Origin: JABDCD01 sp964469525
GTDB lineage: Bacteria > Pseudomonadota > Alphaproteobacteria > Rickettsiales > SXRF01
NCBI GenBank assembly: GCA_964469525.1
Contig: CAYXYU010000005.1
Span: 83,382 to 147,381, forward strand
DNA length: 64,000 nt
Direction of reading: 5' to 3'
Made by a program: the position numbers and the translations under genes. Positions 16,801 to 26,610 of this stretch are shown here, one piece after another (within the stretch, counting starts at the first letter, position 1; every line of letters begins with the position of its first letter). Under the pieces are notes generated by a model. That model searched no databases. It worked only from the letters and a program-made list of their open reading frames with translations, and was not told the DNA's origin.

Positions 16801-18985
16801 CCGCTTCATCAGGGAACTCGATAGGTACCGCACCCGGCCGATTCACATTCCGGAGATTGATGGGGAAAGGAAACAGGCCGCCGTTGCCGTTGCCGCGATG
16901 CCTGTCGCCACGGCCACACGGGTGGCGGCTACCATGTTCCCTGTGCAGAAAGCGGTGGCGAAACCGGCGTCGGCGGCTCCGGCCATGGCGATGCTCGAGC
17001 TGGGCGATTATGTGCCGTTGTTTGAAATCGAAGATACTGATCGTCGGAAACGCGCCATCGAAGTGTATGGCGGGCGTCATGTCATGCTCTATTTCCTTCC
17101 TGCTTTCGACCGCGATTACCTCAGAACATTCTTCCAGCGGCAACAGCAGCAGATGAATGCGCAGGGCAAACGCGAAATCTGGCAGCTCTTCATCCTTGAC
17201 GACACGGTAGACAACCTGATTGCGTTGCGCGATATTATCGGCACCCGGCACGTGCTGTGGGCTGATCCTGAACGAAGGCTGGCGTATGGGTTCGGCGTGT
17301 GCAAGCCGGGTGAAACCCGGGTGCCGCCCACCGGCTTCCTGCTCGACAACAATCTGAAAGTGTTCGGCCGCCATACCGGATTGGATGCGGCAAAGCTGCC
17401 CGCTGCGATGGTCAGCGATGTCATAAAGGCGGTGGATGCCTTCAAGGAAAAGAATCGCCATCCCCGGATTGTCAACGGCCTGCCGCCGGCACTGATCGTG
17501 CCGAATGTGCTGACTCCGGAACTGTGCCAGAAGCTTATCCATTCTTTCCGTACCGGTCACCAGTACGAAGGCACGGTCGGCGCCGAGGATAAGAAAGCTT
17601 ACCGCCCGGGCACCAAGATGCGCACCGACCACGTGCCCCCTGCAAAACTGCTGGCTGAGATCGATGAGAAACTTTCCCGCAGCTTTTTCCCAGAGATAAA
17701 AAAGATTTTCGGCTTTGAGGTAACACACCGCGAGTTGTACAAGGTCGGACTTTATACCGGTGAGAAAGGCGGATTTTTCAAACAGCACCGCGACAATTTC
17801 GATGCCCCGCTGGGCTACCGGCGCGTGGCCTCCACCGTGCATCTCAACGCTGATTACGAGGGCGGCGGGCTGAATTTCCCTGAATATGACCGCAATATTT
17901 ACCGCCCCGACGCCGGCGCCGGCATTGCCTTTTCCTGCGCGACGCTGCACGAAGCGTTGCCGGTCACCAAGGGCGAGCGCTTCGTGCTGGTTGGTTTTTT
18001 CCACGGCGAGGAGGACGAAGCCTTTCGCCGCCATTACCTGATGGGCAAGAATGCGCCGCTCAAGGAAAAGGAATTTACACCGACGCTGCGCCGCTATGAT
18101 GGTATTCCCATGAGCCGCGGCTTCTTTGCCAACTGGCGACGCGAGAATGTGCGTTTCTCAAAGGAGCAGCCGCTCGAGGCCATTCCAGCCGCCCAGGTCC
18201 TGCCGCTAACCTCCGTGCCGCAACCTAAGGTAATGATCAACAGCATCGGCATCCATAAACCTAAGAAGGTCTATGAGTCTTCGGCGGGTGTCATTTTTGA
18301 CGATTTCGTGCCTGAAGACGTTTTCCAGAAGCTTCACGCTTATGCCGTCAAGGCTGATTATGAACACATCAACACGGGAAAAGTCTCCCGCGCCTGGCAC
18401 CTGCATGACCATTTCCCGCTGCGCAGCAGCCCGACAGTGTTCTATTATGCGGAAGGCAGGGAGAAGCCGACCAACTCCACCAACTATCCGAGCAATACGG
18501 ATGTGGACCTTTTTATCGACCACGTTCGCAGTATGGTGCCGCACGCGCAGCACCTGGTAGGGAAGGAGGGTGAGTGGAACCATTTCTCCGTCACCGCCTG
18601 GCTCTATCCGCAGGGGACCGGCCTCTCCATGCATGACGATGGCTCGAACGTTTATACGGGCGCTTATACCTATTTCATGAGCCCGACCTGGCGCCCGCAC
18701 TGGGGTGGCCTGCTGCTGCTGGTCGAAGAGGAGGGGAACGCGCTGGTCAGGGAGCACCGTCAGGAGATCGATCAGATGGATTTCTACAAGCGCCACTGGC
18801 AGCATGCCAACCGGCTGGACGAGCTGCTGATGGAGCATGGCTTCGCCCGCTGCATCTTCCCCAAGCGCAATCGTATGGTATTCATTGCCAACGACGCCTA
18901 TCACATGATCACCCGCGTCACCGAGGCGGCAGGCGATAATCTGCGCATGTCGTTCGCTGGCTTTTTTGATAAGAAGAACAAATAA
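13811..18985 (+). CDS. Giant fusion: three GT60-like GlcNAc-transferase domains, thioredoxin fold, two 2OG-Fe(II) oxygenase domains
   Basis: A 1724-residue protein. Three tandem domains (about 5-320, 354-670, 687-1010) resemble PF11397/GT60, the family of Skp1 GlcNAc-transferase Gnt1. Each begins with an RIFVQIxSYRD motif and ends with an EExxxxxRxxTHGxD motif. The DxH metal motif is QIDSHMRF in domains 2 (D447, H449) and 3 (D777, H779), but QIQAHIRF in domain 1. A Lys-rich linker joins domains 1 and 2. Residues 1061-1215 look like a peroxiredoxin/thioredoxin fold without the peroxidatic Cys. A prolyl-4-hydroxylase-like domain follows (1221-1410; H1326, D1328, H1380, R1390), then a second 2OG oxygenase (about 1480-1724; H1608, D1610, H1698, R1712). 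No signal peptide. Its TAATG overlap with lysS implies coupled translation. Function is inferred: hydroxylation followed by GlcNAc addition. Confidence 0.85.
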   Translation: MALIQPLPRIFVQIVSYRDSECHWSIKDMFEKAAHPERVFVGLCWQYDPEEDQDCFPIDYPRPKQVRRVDFHIRDALGAGWARNQAQALYQGEEYILQIQAHIRFEPGWDDTLIDMLGRCPSGKPVLSAYLPPYMPPDVTPEERQLFQTNPLRIRIRRMGPPPDPQILHLTGIPVPAGDERAGLYQSPFWIGNFMFCRPELLDEVPNDPYIYFFGEELAYSSRLFTHGWDIFQPDRVVMYHQWDRRGTFSKQPYRRPGMDQNRLSLQRVRHLLGFRATRNQEALAEIKRYGLGRERQLEDLWEFAGIDWRERTVTQDARKGIWNMAALKKGSKKTAKKPAGARKPAKMAAASHLPRIFVQIASYRDPDCQHTVKDMFDKAAHPERIFAGICWQFLKGEDNAFFEVPYPRPDQVRVHEVDARKSKGVCWARGLTQKLWEGEEFTLQIDSHMRFEPGWDDLLIDMWKQCGSDKAVLTCYPPGFTPPHDLQRQWIFGMAAKHFDKNGILLMHGKPAFEVGKNEPERPVPGAFASACMYFGPSSLIEDVPYDPYLYFFGEEISLAVRFWTHGYDLYHPNRLVIFHDWDRTRRATHFSDHRDWGKLNALAQARVRHLLGVERSADPEVTRELDTYGLGKERTLAQYEAFSGVNFAAKSISEHALQGIFSGSAVSSPKLVVSHQPTAKDMKSRIFVQIASYRDRECQYTVKDLFEKASNPDRVFVGICWQFDPEEDKDCFQVSTRPGQVRILPVDWREAEGVCWARHQAQQLWEGEEYYLQIDSHMRFVPGWDDLMIAELAACGAQKPVISCSPASYVPPDELEKSPRPAIRRVQPFTPDGNIRGKGESLDVEPPVPLNGAFIAAGYVFARSDIIREVPYDPYLYFDQEEISYALRLYTHGWDVFSARKQFLYHFYNVNHRDKNRPLHWRDLHKEDSKRIAFLRDRGLKRFNHLTGHALSSDPAVIQEMGKYWLGRVRTLEQFEEYCGIDFKRKIAGEKALRCRFIRELDRYRTRPIHIPEIDGERKQAAVAVAAMPVATATRVAATMFPVQKAVAKPASAAPAMAMLELGDYVPLFEIEDTDRRKRAIEVYGGRHVMLYFLPAFDRDYLRTFFQRQQQQMNAQGKREIWQLFILDDTVDNLIALRDIIGTRHVLWADPERRLAYGFGVCKPGETRVPPTGFLLDNNLKVFGRHTGLDAAKLPAAMVSDVIKAVDAFKEKNRHPRIVNGLPPALIVPNVLTPELCQKLIHSFRTGHQYEGTVGAEDKKAYRPGTKMRTDHVPPAKLLAEIDEKLSRSFFPEIKKIFGFEVTHRELYKVGLYTGEKGGFFKQHRDNFDAPLGYRRVASTVHLNADYEGGGLNFPEYDRNIYRPDAGAGIAFSCATLHEALPVTKGERFVLVGFFHGEEDEAFRRHYLMGKNAPLKEKEFTPTLRRYDGIPMSRGFFANWRRENVRFSKEQPLEAIPAAQVLPLTSVPQPKVMINSIGIHKPKKVYESSAGVIFDDFVPEDVFQKLHAYAVKADYEHINTGKVSRAWHLHDHFPLRSSPTVFYYAEGREKPTNSTNYPSNTDVDLFIDHVRSMVPHAQHLVGKEGEWNHFSVTAWLYPQGTGLSMHDDGSNVYTGAYTYFMSPTWRPHWGGLLLLVEEEGNALVREHRQEIDQMDFYKRHWQHANRLDELLMEHGFARCIFPKRNRMVFIANDAYHMITRVTEAAGDNLRMSFAGFFDKKNK

Positions 18986-20568
18986 TGACTGATATCCGCA
19001 CCATCGCTGAGGCCAGCACCGCCTGGCCGTTCGAGGAAGCCCGCAAGCTTGCCGAGCGTTATAAAGATAAGCCGCCTGCCAAAGGTTATATGCTGTTCGA
19101 GACCGGCTACGGCCCGTCCGGCCTGCCGCATATCGGCACATTCGGCGAGGTGGCGCGCACGACCATGGTACGTCATGCCTTCCAGGCGATCAGCAATATT
19201 CCGACGCGGCTGTTCGCCTTCTCGGATGACATGGATGGTCTGCGCAAGGTGCCGGAGAATATTCCCAATAAGGAAATGGTGGCGTCGCATCTCGGCAAGC
19301 CGCTGACCGCGATTCCCGACCCGTTTGGCACGCACGAGAGCTTCGGCGCGCATATGAACAGCCGCCTGAAGGCATTCCTCGATCATTTCGGCTTCGAATA
19401 CGAGTTCCATAGCTCCACCGAATGCTATAAGAGCGGCAGGTTCGATGCGGCGCTGCTGTCGGTGCTCAGGCATTATGATGAAGTGATCAATGTCGTGCTG
19501 CCGACGCTGGGACCGGAGCGCCGAGCGACGTACAGCCCCTTCCTGCCGGTATCACCGAAGAGCGGGCGCGTGCTGCAGGTGCCGGTGCTGGAGCGCAACG
19601 AGCAGACGGGTACCATCGTCTATCAGGACGAGGATGGCAGCAAGGTCGAAACACCGGTGACCGGCGGACACTGCAAGCTGCAGTGGAAGGTGGACTGGGG
19701 CATGCGCTGGGCGGCGCTTGGCGTTGATTACGAGATGCACGGCAAGGACCTGCTGCCATCGGTCGAGCTGTCCGATCCGATCTGCCGCATCATTGGCGGT
19801 ACCACCCCGCTGACTTATATGTACGAGCTATTCCTTGACGAGAAGGGGCAGAAGATTTCGAAGTCGAAGGGCAATGGCCTGACCATCGACGAATGGCTGC
19901 GCTATGCGCCGCCCGAGTCGCTGTCGCTCTATATGTTCCAGTCGCCGCGCAAGGCCAAGCGGCTCTATTTCGATGTCATCCCGCGCGCGGTGGATGATTA
20001 CCAGACCTATCTGGAGAAATTCGAGAAGGAGGAAGGCGCGGCGCAACTCAACAATCCCGTTTGGCATATCCATGGCGGTCATCCGCCGAAGCCTGAGGGC
20101 ATTCCGGGCTTCAACCTGCTCCTTAACCTGGCAGGCGTGGCCAACACCGACGATCCGAAGGTGTTGTGGGGCTTCATCACGCGCTACAAGCCGCAGTTCT
20201 CGCCGGCCACCCATCCGTTCCTCGACCAGCTGGTGCGCGGCGCGGCGCATTATTATGTCGACTTCATCAAACCCACCAAGCAGTTCCGTGCACCGACTGA
20301 GATCGAAGCGAAAGCGCTTGCCGAGCTGGCAGACTATCTGGAAAACGTGTCGGTCAGTGTGACGGCGGAAGAGCTGCAGACCGAGGTGTACGAGATCGGC
20401 AAGCGCCACCCGTTTCCTGAACTGAAAGCCTGGTTCTCCTGTCTCTATGAAACGCTGCTTGGTCAGAAGCAGGGCCCGCGCATGGGCAGCTTCATCAAGC
20501 TCTACGGCAAGGATGAGACCGCTAAGCTGATCCGCCGCGTATTGGCGAAGGAAACCATGGAAGCATAA
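18985..20568 (+). CDS. lysS: Lysyl-tRNA synthetase, class I
   Basis: Charges tRNA-Lys. At 527 residues it is the archaeal-type class I enzyme found in many alphaproteobacteria, not the class II form. The HIGH-type motif is [13 protein letters not shown] and the KMSKS-type motif is [16 protein letters not shown] overlap at each end ties it to the giant fusion gene upstream and the HAD gene downstream. This arrangement suggests one transcript in which lysS may sit behind the fusion gene's translation. Confidence 0.96.
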   Translation: MTDIRTIAEASTAWPFEEARKLAERYKDKPPAKGYMLFETGYGPSGLPHIGTFGEVARTTMVRHAFQAISNIPTRLFAFSDDMDGLRKVPENIPNKEMVASHLGKPLTAIPDPFGTHESFGAHMNSRLKAFLDHFGFEYEFHSSTECYKSGRFDAALLSVLRHYDEVINVVLPTLGPERRATYSPFLPVSPKSGRVLQVPVLERNEQTGTIVYQDEDGSKVETPVTGGHCKLQWKVDWGMRWAALGVDYEMHGKDLLPSVELSDPICRIIGGTTPLTYMYELFLDEKGQKISKSKGNGLTIDEWLRYAPPESLSLYMFQSPRKAKRLYFDVIPRAVDDYQTYLEKFEKEEGAAQLNNPVWHIHGGHPPKPEGIPGFNLLLNLAGVANTDDPKVLWGFITRYKPQFSPATHPFLDQLVRGAAHYYVDFIKPTKQFRAPTEIEAKALAELADYLENVSVSVTAEELQTEVYEIGKRHPFPELKAWFSCLYETLLGQKQGPRMGSFIKLYGKDETAKLIRRVLAKETMEA

Positions 20569-21398
20569 TGCGGCCCATCACCGGCTTGTCTTCCATCATC
20601 GACCGATATGATGCGCTGCTGCTCGATTTATGGGGTGTGGTGCATGACGGCACTCATCTTTATCCCAATGTGCTGGATGCGCTTAAGCGCTTACGCGAGG
20701 CGAATAAAAAAATCATCATGCTGTCGAATGCACCGCGCCGCGCGATAAAAGCCGTGCAGGTGCTGGAAGGCATGGGCATCACCCCTGCGCTCTATGACAT
20801 GGTGCTGACTTCTGGCGAAGCAGGTTATCAGTGGCTGGCCGCGGGCGGTGCGTCGTGGGATAAGCGTTACTACTACATCGGGCCTGCGAAGGACGCTGAT
20901 ATACTGAACGGCCTCGATTACCGGCGCACTGATGATATCAAACAAGCCGACTTCCTGCTCAATGTCGGGTTCGGCAGCGAGGCGCAGTCCACGGAGGACT
21001 GGCAGCCGCTCCTGCGCGCTGCGCGGGCCCAGGCGACGCCGATGCTCTGCCTCAATCCCGACCTTGAAGTGGTCAAGCAGACCGGCGAGCGTTTCGCCTG
21101 CGCGGGAGTGATTGCCCAGGCCTATGAACGCATGGGCGGCGAGGTGATCTGGTTTGGCAAGCCCTATCCGGCGGTGTACGAAATCTGCCTGAAGCGGCTT
21201 GCGCCTGTGAAAAAGGAGCGGGTGCTAGTGGTCGGCGACAGCGTGGGAACCGACATCAAAGGAGCGGTAGATAACGGCATGGACTCGGTGCTGGTGACTG
21301 GTGGCATTCTCAATGGAAAACGGCCGGATGAACTCAGCGCCCTGTGCCGGGAATGCGCTGCATCACCCGATTATGTAATGCCGCGGCTGGCATGGTAA
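20568..21398 (+). CDS. HAD-superfamily (subfamily IIA) phosphatase
   Basis: A 276-residue HAD hydrolase of the TIGR01459-like group. Motif I is DLWGVVHDG, motif II falls at MLSNAPRR, and the GDSVGTDIKGA segment is the motif IV metal site. The type IIA cap lies in between. The family is related to NagD/phosphoglycolate phosphatases, but the substrate is not known. Its ATG overlaps the lysS stop by one base, so it is probably co-translated. Confidence 0.88.
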   Translation: MRPITGLSSIIDRYDALLLDLWGVVHDGTHLYPNVLDALKRLREANKKIIMLSNAPRRAIKAVQVLEGMGITPALYDMVLTSGEAGYQWLAAGGASWDKRYYYIGPAKDADILNGLDYRRTDDIKQADFLLNVGFGSEAQSTEDWQPLLRAARAQATPMLCLNPDLEVVKQTGERFACAGVIAQAYERMGGEVIWFGKPYPAVYEICLKRLAPVKKERVLVVGDSVGTDIKGAVDNGMDSVLVTGGILNGKRPDELSALCRECAASPDYVMPRLAW

Positions 21399-21923
21399 TC
21401 ACTTCAGATGTGAGGTGATGAATTTATGGACATTGGGGTCGCCCCACCGCATCGGGCCAGTGGCGCGGGCGACTTCATTGCCATTGGCATCGATCATGAT
21501 GGTGGTTGGCAGGCCGAGCGTGTCGGCTGCCTTGAAGGAGCGCATGCCCATATCGAGCGCAGGTTCGAGATGGGTAATGCCGTGACTTGCCAGAAACTCC
21601 TTAACCCTTTTGAGCGCATTATCGCCATCCAGCGAAATGGCGATGACCTTGAAGCCGTGCTTCCCATAGGCCTTGGCCGCGGCGTCCACTTCCGGCAGCT
21701 CGTCCACGCAGGGGGCGCACCACGTGGCCCAAAAATGCACGGCAGTGAGTTTCCCCAGCTGATCGGCCACGGTATGGGCTTCTCCGTACTGATCGGTATA
21801 AGGCATGTCGGCCGCCGGGGTGGGCTGCGACTCGATCAGCGGCACCGAATGGGCGAATAAGGGAGCGGCGAGCAACACACAGCTTGCCAACAGGGTAAGG
21901 AAAACGGTATTCATGGTCTTCAT
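21399..21923 (-). CDS. TlpA-like periplasmic thioredoxin
   Basis: Exported thiol-disulfide protein. A signal-type N-terminus (MKTMNTVFLTLLASCVLLA) is followed by a TlpA/ResA fold with the active site WATWCAPC and the cis-Pro segment LGLPTTIMID. The start at 21923 is preferred over the codon at 21938, which overlaps the argH start on the other strand; an ATG at 21914 is also possible. In alphaproteobacteria a gene of this family is commonly found divergent from argH, as here. It probably reduces periplasmic disulfides, for example in cytochrome maturation. Confidence 0.9.
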   Translation of the reverse strand: MKTMNTVFLTLLASCVLLAAPLFAHSVPLIESQPTPAADMPYTDQYGEAHTVADQLGKLTAVHFWATWCAPCVDELPEVDAAAKAYGKHGFKVIAISLDGDNALKRVKEFLASHGITHLEPALDMGMRSFKAADTLGLPTTIMIDANGNEVARATGPMRWGDPNVHKFITSHLK

Positions 21924-21936
21924 ATAAGGGGTACTC

Positions 21937-23346
21937 ATGGCTCGTAAAACTCAAAAAAATCAAAAGGCCAACCCGATGTGGGGTGGCCAGTTCGTATCGG
22001 CGCCTGCCGATCTTCTGAGCCAGATTAATGCATCTGTCGCGTTTGACAAGCATCTTTACCGGCAGGATATCGCGGGATCCATTGCGCAGGCGCAGATGCT
22101 GGCGCGGCAGAAAATCATCAGTCGCAGCGATGCGCAGAAGATCGTGGCGGGGCTGCGTGCCATTCTGAAACGCATCGACGCGGGAAAGTTCGACTTCAAG
22201 GAGAGCCTTGAAGATATTCACATGAATATTGAGGCCACGCTAAGAGAAGAAATCGGCGATGCGGCGGGCCGGCTGCACACGGCGCGCTCGCGCAACGACC
22301 AGGTGGCGACCGACGTGCGGCTCTTCACGCGCGACGCCTGCGATGCGCTCGATGCGGCACTCAAAGATCTGCAGAAGGCGCTGGTAAAACGCGCCGGCGA
22401 GCAGGCGGCGACATTGATGCCGGGATTCACGCACCTGCAGGTGGCGCAGCCGGTGACGCTTGGCCATCATTTGCTGGCCTATGTCGAGATGTTCGGTCGC
22501 GACCGGGCACGCCTGCGTGACGCGCGCGCGCGCATGAACGAATCACCGCTGGGCGCGGCGGCGCTGGCGGGAACATCATTTCCGATCGACCGTGAATACA
22601 CGGCGAAACAGCTGGACTTCGATGCGCCGATGCATAATTCGCTCGACGCGGTGGCCAGCCGCGATTTCGTGCTGGAATTTCTTGCTGCCTGCTCGCTCTG
22701 CGCTGTGCATTTGTCGCGACTCGCTGAAGAAATGGTGCTCTGGTCCAGCCCCATGTTCGGTTTCGTCCGCTTTTCCGACCGCTGGTCGACCGGCAGCTCG
22801 ATCATGCCGCAGAAACGCAATCCTGACGCCGCCGAGCTGGTGCGCGGCAAGGCGGGCCGCGTATTCGGGCACCTGATGGGACTGCTGACGGTGATGAAGG
22901 CGCTGCCGCTGGCCTACAACAAGGACATGCAGGAGGATAAGGAGCCGCTGTTCGACACGACGGATACCATGCTGCTGTGCGTGCAGGCGATGGAAGGAAT
23001 GGTGCGCGACTTCGCGGCGCAGAAGGAACGCATGAAGGAACTGGCCGGAGAGGGCTATGCCACCGCCACCGACCTTGCCGACTGGTTGGCGCGCGAGCTG
23101 CACATGCCGTTCCGCGACGCGCATCATGTGACGGCGAAGCTGGTGGGGTATGCCGCTTCCCGGCGCAAAAGGCTTGAGTCCCTGTCGCTGAAGGAGATGC
23201 AGGCAGTGGAGTCGCGGATTACCAAGGCGGTGTTCGCTGTGCTGAAGCCGTCCGATTCGGTGAAGAGCCGCCGGAGCTTCGGAGGAACCTCGCCGGAAAA
23301 CGTGAAAAAGGCGGTGGCCGAGGCGAAGAAAAGGTTTGGATTATGA
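21937..23346 (+). CDS. argH: Argininosuccinate lyase
   Basis: Splits argininosuccinate into arginine and fumarate, the last step of arginine synthesis. The 469-residue protein has the MWGGQF start, the TARSRNDQ region and the superfamily signature [17 protein letters not shown]. The lipoprotein gene overlaps its end by four bases (ATGA) and lysA follows, the common alphaproteobacterial set. Confidence 0.97.
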   Translation: MARKTQKNQKANPMWGGQFVSAPADLLSQINASVAFDKHLYRQDIAGSIAQAQMLARQKIISRSDAQKIVAGLRAILKRIDAGKFDFKESLEDIHMNIEATLREEIGDAAGRLHTARSRNDQVATDVRLFTRDACDALDAALKDLQKALVKRAGEQAATLMPGFTHLQVAQPVTLGHHLLAYVEMFGRDRARLRDARARMNESPLGAAALAGTSFPIDREYTAKQLDFDAPMHNSLDAVASRDFVLEFLAACSLCAVHLSRLAEEMVLWSSPMFGFVRFSDRWSTGSSIMPQKRNPDAAELVRGKAGRVFGHLMGLLTVMKALPLAYNKDMQEDKEPLFDTTDTMLLCVQAMEGMVRDFAAQKERMKELAGEGYATATDLADWLARELHMPFRDAHHVTAKLVGYAASRRKRLESLSLKEMQAVESRITKAVFAVLKPSDSVKSRRSFGGTSPENVKKAVAEAKKRFGL

Positions 23347-23585
23347 GGATCGTGTTGCACCTTCTGCTCGTCGGCCTGCTAGCCTGCGGCCTTGCCGCCT
23401 GCGGCAACAAGGGCAAGCTTAAAACACCTTCGCAGATCGAAGCGCTGGAGGCTAAGCGGGCGCGCAAGCAGGCGGAGCAGATCAAAGAGGAAATGCCGCC
23501 GCCGGTTGTACGCGGAATGGAAGAGGAGAAGGATCCGGAAACGGAGCTTCCCTGGCCGCTGCCGGTGAAGGAAGACGCGCAGTAA
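23343..23585 (+). CDS. lptM: Small lipoprotein, LptM (YifL) family
   Basis: An 80-residue lipoprotein with the lipobox [10 protein letters not shown] and the family hallmark [11 protein letters not shown], followed by a charged, low-complexity tail. LptM is known to assist maturation of the LPS translocon LptD in E. coli. The gene sits between argH and lysA with overlaps at both ends (ATGA and TAATG), the usual place for this family. The name rests on motif and context, since the protein is too short for more. Confidence 0.82.
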   Translation: MRIVLHLLLVGLLACGLAACGNKGKLKTPSQIEALEAKRARKQAEQIKEEMPPPVVRGMEEEKDPETELPWPLPVKEDAQ

Positions 23586-24844
23586 TGGATCATTTCAGCT
23601 ATAAGAACGGCAGCTATCACGCCGAGGACGTGCCGCTTCAGCGCATCGCCGCCGAGATCGGCACGCCGTTTTATTGCTATTCGACGGCGACGCTGACCCG
23701 TCACTATCAGGTATTCTCCGGCCATTTTTCCGATATCGGCGCCAAGGTCTGCTATGCTGTGAAAGCCAACGGCAACCTGGCGATCCTGAGGACATTGGCG
23801 AAGCTCGGCTGCGGCGCCGACGTGGTCTCGGGCGGTGAGATACGGTTGAGCCTGGCGGCGGGGATGCAGCCTTCCGACATCGTATTCTCCGGCGTCGGCA
23901 AAACGGCGGAGGAAATGGCCTTCGCGCTCGAGAAGGATATTTTCCAGTTCAACGTCGAATCGTATTCCGAGCTGGAGCTGCTGAATGATGTAGCGCTTTC
24001 CAAGGACGCGAAGGCGCGCGTCGCGTTGCGCGTCAATCCCGACGTCGATGCCAAGACCCACGCCAAGATTTCCACCGGCCAGAAGGAGAGCAAGTTCGGC
24101 ATCCCGATGGCGCAGGCGATGGGGGTGTATCGCAAGGCGTCCTCGATGCGCGCACTCGAGGTGCAGGGCGTGTCGGTGCATATCGGCTCGCAATTGACCA
24201 ATCTCGATCCGTTCGCGCAGGCCTTCGCGCGGCTGCGCTCTTTTGTCGGCGAGCTGCGCGCTGAAGGATTTTCCATCACGACGCTTGATCTCGGCGGCGG
24301 TCTCGGCATCCCCTACGGTCAGGAAGAGCCGCCGCTGCCTGACGCGTATGCGGAAATCGTCAAGCGCGAGGTGAAGGATCTGGGCTGCCAGGTCATCTTC
24401 GAGCCGGGGCGCGTGCTGGTCGGCAATGCCGGGATTCTGGTAACGCGTGTGCTGTATGTGAAGAAAGGCGAGGGGCGGATTTTCGTCATCGTCGATGCGG
24501 CGATGAATGATCTTATTCGTCCAACACTTTACGGCGCCTATCATGATATTGTGCATGTCATCCCACCGCCGGGCGACGCTCCGACGGAGCTGGTGGACAT
24601 TGTCGGCCCGGTCTGCGAGACCGGCGACACCTTCGCCGAGCAGCGCTTGTTGAAACTGCCGAAGCCCGGCGACCTGATGGCTTTCCGCTCGGCGGGTGCC
24701 TACGGCGCCGTCATGGCTTCTACCTATAACGCGCGGCCGCTCATCGCCGAAGTGATGGTGAACGGGGGCGACTACGCCGTCATCCGCCCGCGCCAGACCT
24801 ATGAGGAATTGCTGGGAAGGGACAAGCTGCCGGGGTGGTTATGA
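23585..24844 (+). CDS. lysA: Diaminopimelate decarboxylase
   Basis: PLP enzyme that converts meso-diaminopimelate to lysine. The PLP lysine lies in CYAVKANGNLA, the phosphate-binding glycine loop is LDLGGGLGIPY, and the C-terminal active-site cysteine is in GPVCETGDTF. At 419 residues it is full length. It overlaps lptM by one base and the next gene by a few bases. Confidence 0.97.
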   Translation: MDHFSYKNGSYHAEDVPLQRIAAEIGTPFYCYSTATLTRHYQVFSGHFSDIGAKVCYAVKANGNLAILRTLAKLGCGADVVSGGEIRLSLAAGMQPSDIVFSGVGKTAEEMAFALEKDIFQFNVESYSELELLNDVALSKDAKARVALRVNPDVDAKTHAKISTGQKESKFGIPMAQAMGVYRKASSMRALEVQGVSVHIGSQLTNLDPFAQAFARLRSFVGELRAEGFSITTLDLGGGLGIPYGQEEPPLPDAYAEIVKREVKDLGCQVIFEPGRVLVGNAGILVTRVLYVKKGEGRIFVIVDAAMNDLIRPTLYGAYHDIVHVIPPPGDAPTELVDIVGPVCETGDTFAEQRLLKLPKPGDLMAFRSAGAYGAVMASTYNARPLIAEVMVNGGDYAVIRPRQTYEELLGRDKLPGWL

Positions 24845-25332
24845 TCATAGATAAAGAGTTTACCGTGGAGCAGGTCAAAGCCTATGCTTCTTTGTGCAAC
24901 CAGATGCACACTAAGCTGGGTGATCTACCCAGATGGGTGGACGGCCATAACTATCCATCGTTTGATAAGGAGCGTCTTTCCAAAATTGATGCAGAAGGAA
25001 AGAGGCTTCTTAAGCATCTGCCGATGATCGAGATGTTTCTGGCCAATGAAAGTCGTCAATTCGAAGAATGGCAGGTGACTAGCCTTGCCGAAGGAGGAGC
25101 ACAATTTCTGTTTACCCGCGCTGAAGTAGGCCGGGCTCTTTCCTTGGCTTATCATATGGTACGCAATCCGGATACAATCAAAGCCAGGGAAAAAAATGCC
25201 AAGAGAATTAAAGCGTATTGTGAAGAGACGCGGGAATGTCTGGTTGCAGCGCTTGAAAAACTGGGGTTGCCCATGATACCATGGGAACTGGCCAAAAAGA
25301 CCAGGCAGTCTGGGCCCGAGAGAGGGGTGTAA
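24841..25332 (+). CDS. Hypothetical protein, helical
   Basis: A 163-residue cytosolic-looking protein with no recognised motif. It starts MIIDKEFTVEQVKAYASLCNQ at an ATG that overlaps the lysA stop by four bases; a GTG two codons earlier is also possible. Predicted content is mostly charged helices (for example around TIKAREKNAKRIKAYCEETR). Base composition is more AT-rich than lysA, which hints at a recent arrival. It converges with hpt. Confidence 0.6.
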   Translation: MIIDKEFTVEQVKAYASLCNQMHTKLGDLPRWVDGHNYPSFDKERLSKIDAEGKRLLKHLPMIEMFLANESRQFEEWQVTSLAEGGAQFLFTRAEVGRALSLAYHMVRNPDTIKAREKNAKRIKAYCEETRECLVAALEKLGLPMIPWELAKKTRQSGPERGV

Positions 25333-25333
25333 C

Positions 25334-25885
25334 TCAGCCGCCCTGAATCACCCCGATATACGGCAGCTCCCGGTAGTAGTTGGCATAATCCAGCCCGTAA
25401 CCGACCACGAACTGATCCGGGATGGTGAAGCCGACGAAATCGGCGTTGATGTCTACGGTCCGCTTGCCGGGTTTTTCCAACAGCACGGCGATTTTTACTG
25501 ATCTTGCCTTACGTTCCAGTACCAGGTCGCGCGCGAAGCTCAGCGTGCGCCCCGATTCCAGGATATCGTCGACAATCAGCACGTCGCGTCCTTCCAGATC
25601 CTCGGTCAGGTCGCGCACGATCTTGATGTTCCCGCTGGAACTGGTGGCGCTGCCGTAGCTGGCCAGCGTCATGAACTCAATCTGCGGGCGGATATGTTTT
25701 TTCGCGCCGACATCGTGCAGCGCGCGGATCAGGTCGGAGGTAAAGACAAAGCTTCCGCGCAACAGTGACACGATCATCAGGTCCGGCGGCAGTTTTTCCA
25801 CGATCTCCTCCGCCAGCGCCGTCACCCGCCCGGCAATCTCCGCGGTGGAGATCAGGAGCTCGACCTGCTGCGAAGCGGCATTCAT
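25334..25885 (-). CDS. hpt: Hypoxanthine phosphoribosyltransferase
   Basis: Purine salvage enzyme that makes IMP or GMP from the free base and PRPP. The PRPP-binding motif VLIVDDILESGRTL and the flexible-loop segment MTLASYGSATSSSG are clear. At 183 residues it is full length. Its start overlaps the stop of the zinc-ribbon gene by four bases (ATGA), so the two form one operon read away from ftsE, as is common in this class. Confidence 0.95.
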   Translation of the reverse strand: MNAASQQVELLISTAEIAGRVTALAEEIVEKLPPDLMIVSLLRGSFVFTSDLIRALHDVGAKKHIRPQIEFMTLASYGSATSSSGNIKIVRDLTEDLEGRDVLIVDDILESGRTLSFARDLVLERKARSVKIAVLLEKPGKRTVDINADFVGFTIPDQFVVGYGLDYANYYRELPYIGVIQGG

Positions 25886-26532
25886 TGCGGCTTCCGCCGG
25901 AGTGCCAGTTCCAGAGGACTGCCGATTTCCACCACGAAGCGCGATGCCTTGCTGAAGCGAAGCTCCAAGCTGCCGGTGGAGAAGGGGAGGTGTTTCCCTG
26001 CCTCGAGTATCTGGCCTTCGCTCTCGAAGTCCCAGTATTGAAGCGAGTTGCCTTCACCATCCACCAGCGTAACGCGCAGCGTTGGTACCATGGCGGCGGT
26101 GGAGGATGTGTTCAATATTTTGCCGTTGATTTCATAGACCGGCCGGTCTTCCACTACCAGCCGTGTGATGCCGAGATCGGCCAGCACCATGCCCTGACTG
26201 GGCGGCAGCCCGGCGACGCCGGGGGAAAACAGCAGCACGCCCAGCCCGATGACGATGGCCAGCATTGCTGCCAGCGCGACGATCATGCCGGGTGGCAGCC
26301 ATTCGCGCCGCGTCGCGGGCAGGTTGGAGCCGGGGGGAATGGGTTTGGCCTTGGCGCCTTTGCGGGCATTGACCGCCTCGATCATCTGGGCCAGCTCGCC
26401 GAGATTCTCCGTTGATGGCTCCTGGAACCAATCGTGGGCGCATTTGGCACAGCGCACCTTGCGTCCTTTCAGCCCGATGGCCTGATCGGGGACGAGGTAG
26501 CGGGCCTGGCACTGCGGGCATTGCAGGATCAA
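25882..26532 (-). CDS. MJ0042-type zinc-ribbon / DUF3426 membrane protein
   Basis: A 216-residue protein with an N-terminal zinc ribbon (CPQCQARY...VRCAKCAHDW, two CxxC pairs), a linker, one membrane helix at about 83-105 (MIVALAAMLAIVIGLGVLL) and a C-terminal DUF3426-like beta domain (NGKILNTSS onwards). The function of the family is unknown. It is divergent from ftsE across a 78-base gap, a conserved alphaproteobacterial arrangement, and is co-transcribed with hpt. Confidence 0.85.
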   Translation of the reverse strand: MILQCPQCQARYLVPDQAIGLKGRKVRCAKCAHDWFQEPSTENLGELAQMIEAVNARKGAKAKPIPPGSNLPATRREWLPPGMIVALAAMLAIVIGLGVLLFSPGVAGLPPSQGMVLADLGITRLVVEDRPVYEINGKILNTSSTAAMVPTLRVTLVDGEGNSLQYWDFESEGQILEAGKHLPFSTGSLELRFSKASRFVVEIGSPLELALRRKPQ

Positions 26533-26610
26533 CGGCGGGCTCCATTACGGTTGCACTTGCCGACACGATATAGCATACCTGACGGCAGGCAACCACTATC
26601 ATATGAGAAA

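Noticed and set aside
16475..18034. 519-codon open frame on the minus strand within the giant fusion gene
   Set aside because: Antisense shadow of the thioredoxin/hydroxylase part; no recognisable protein features.
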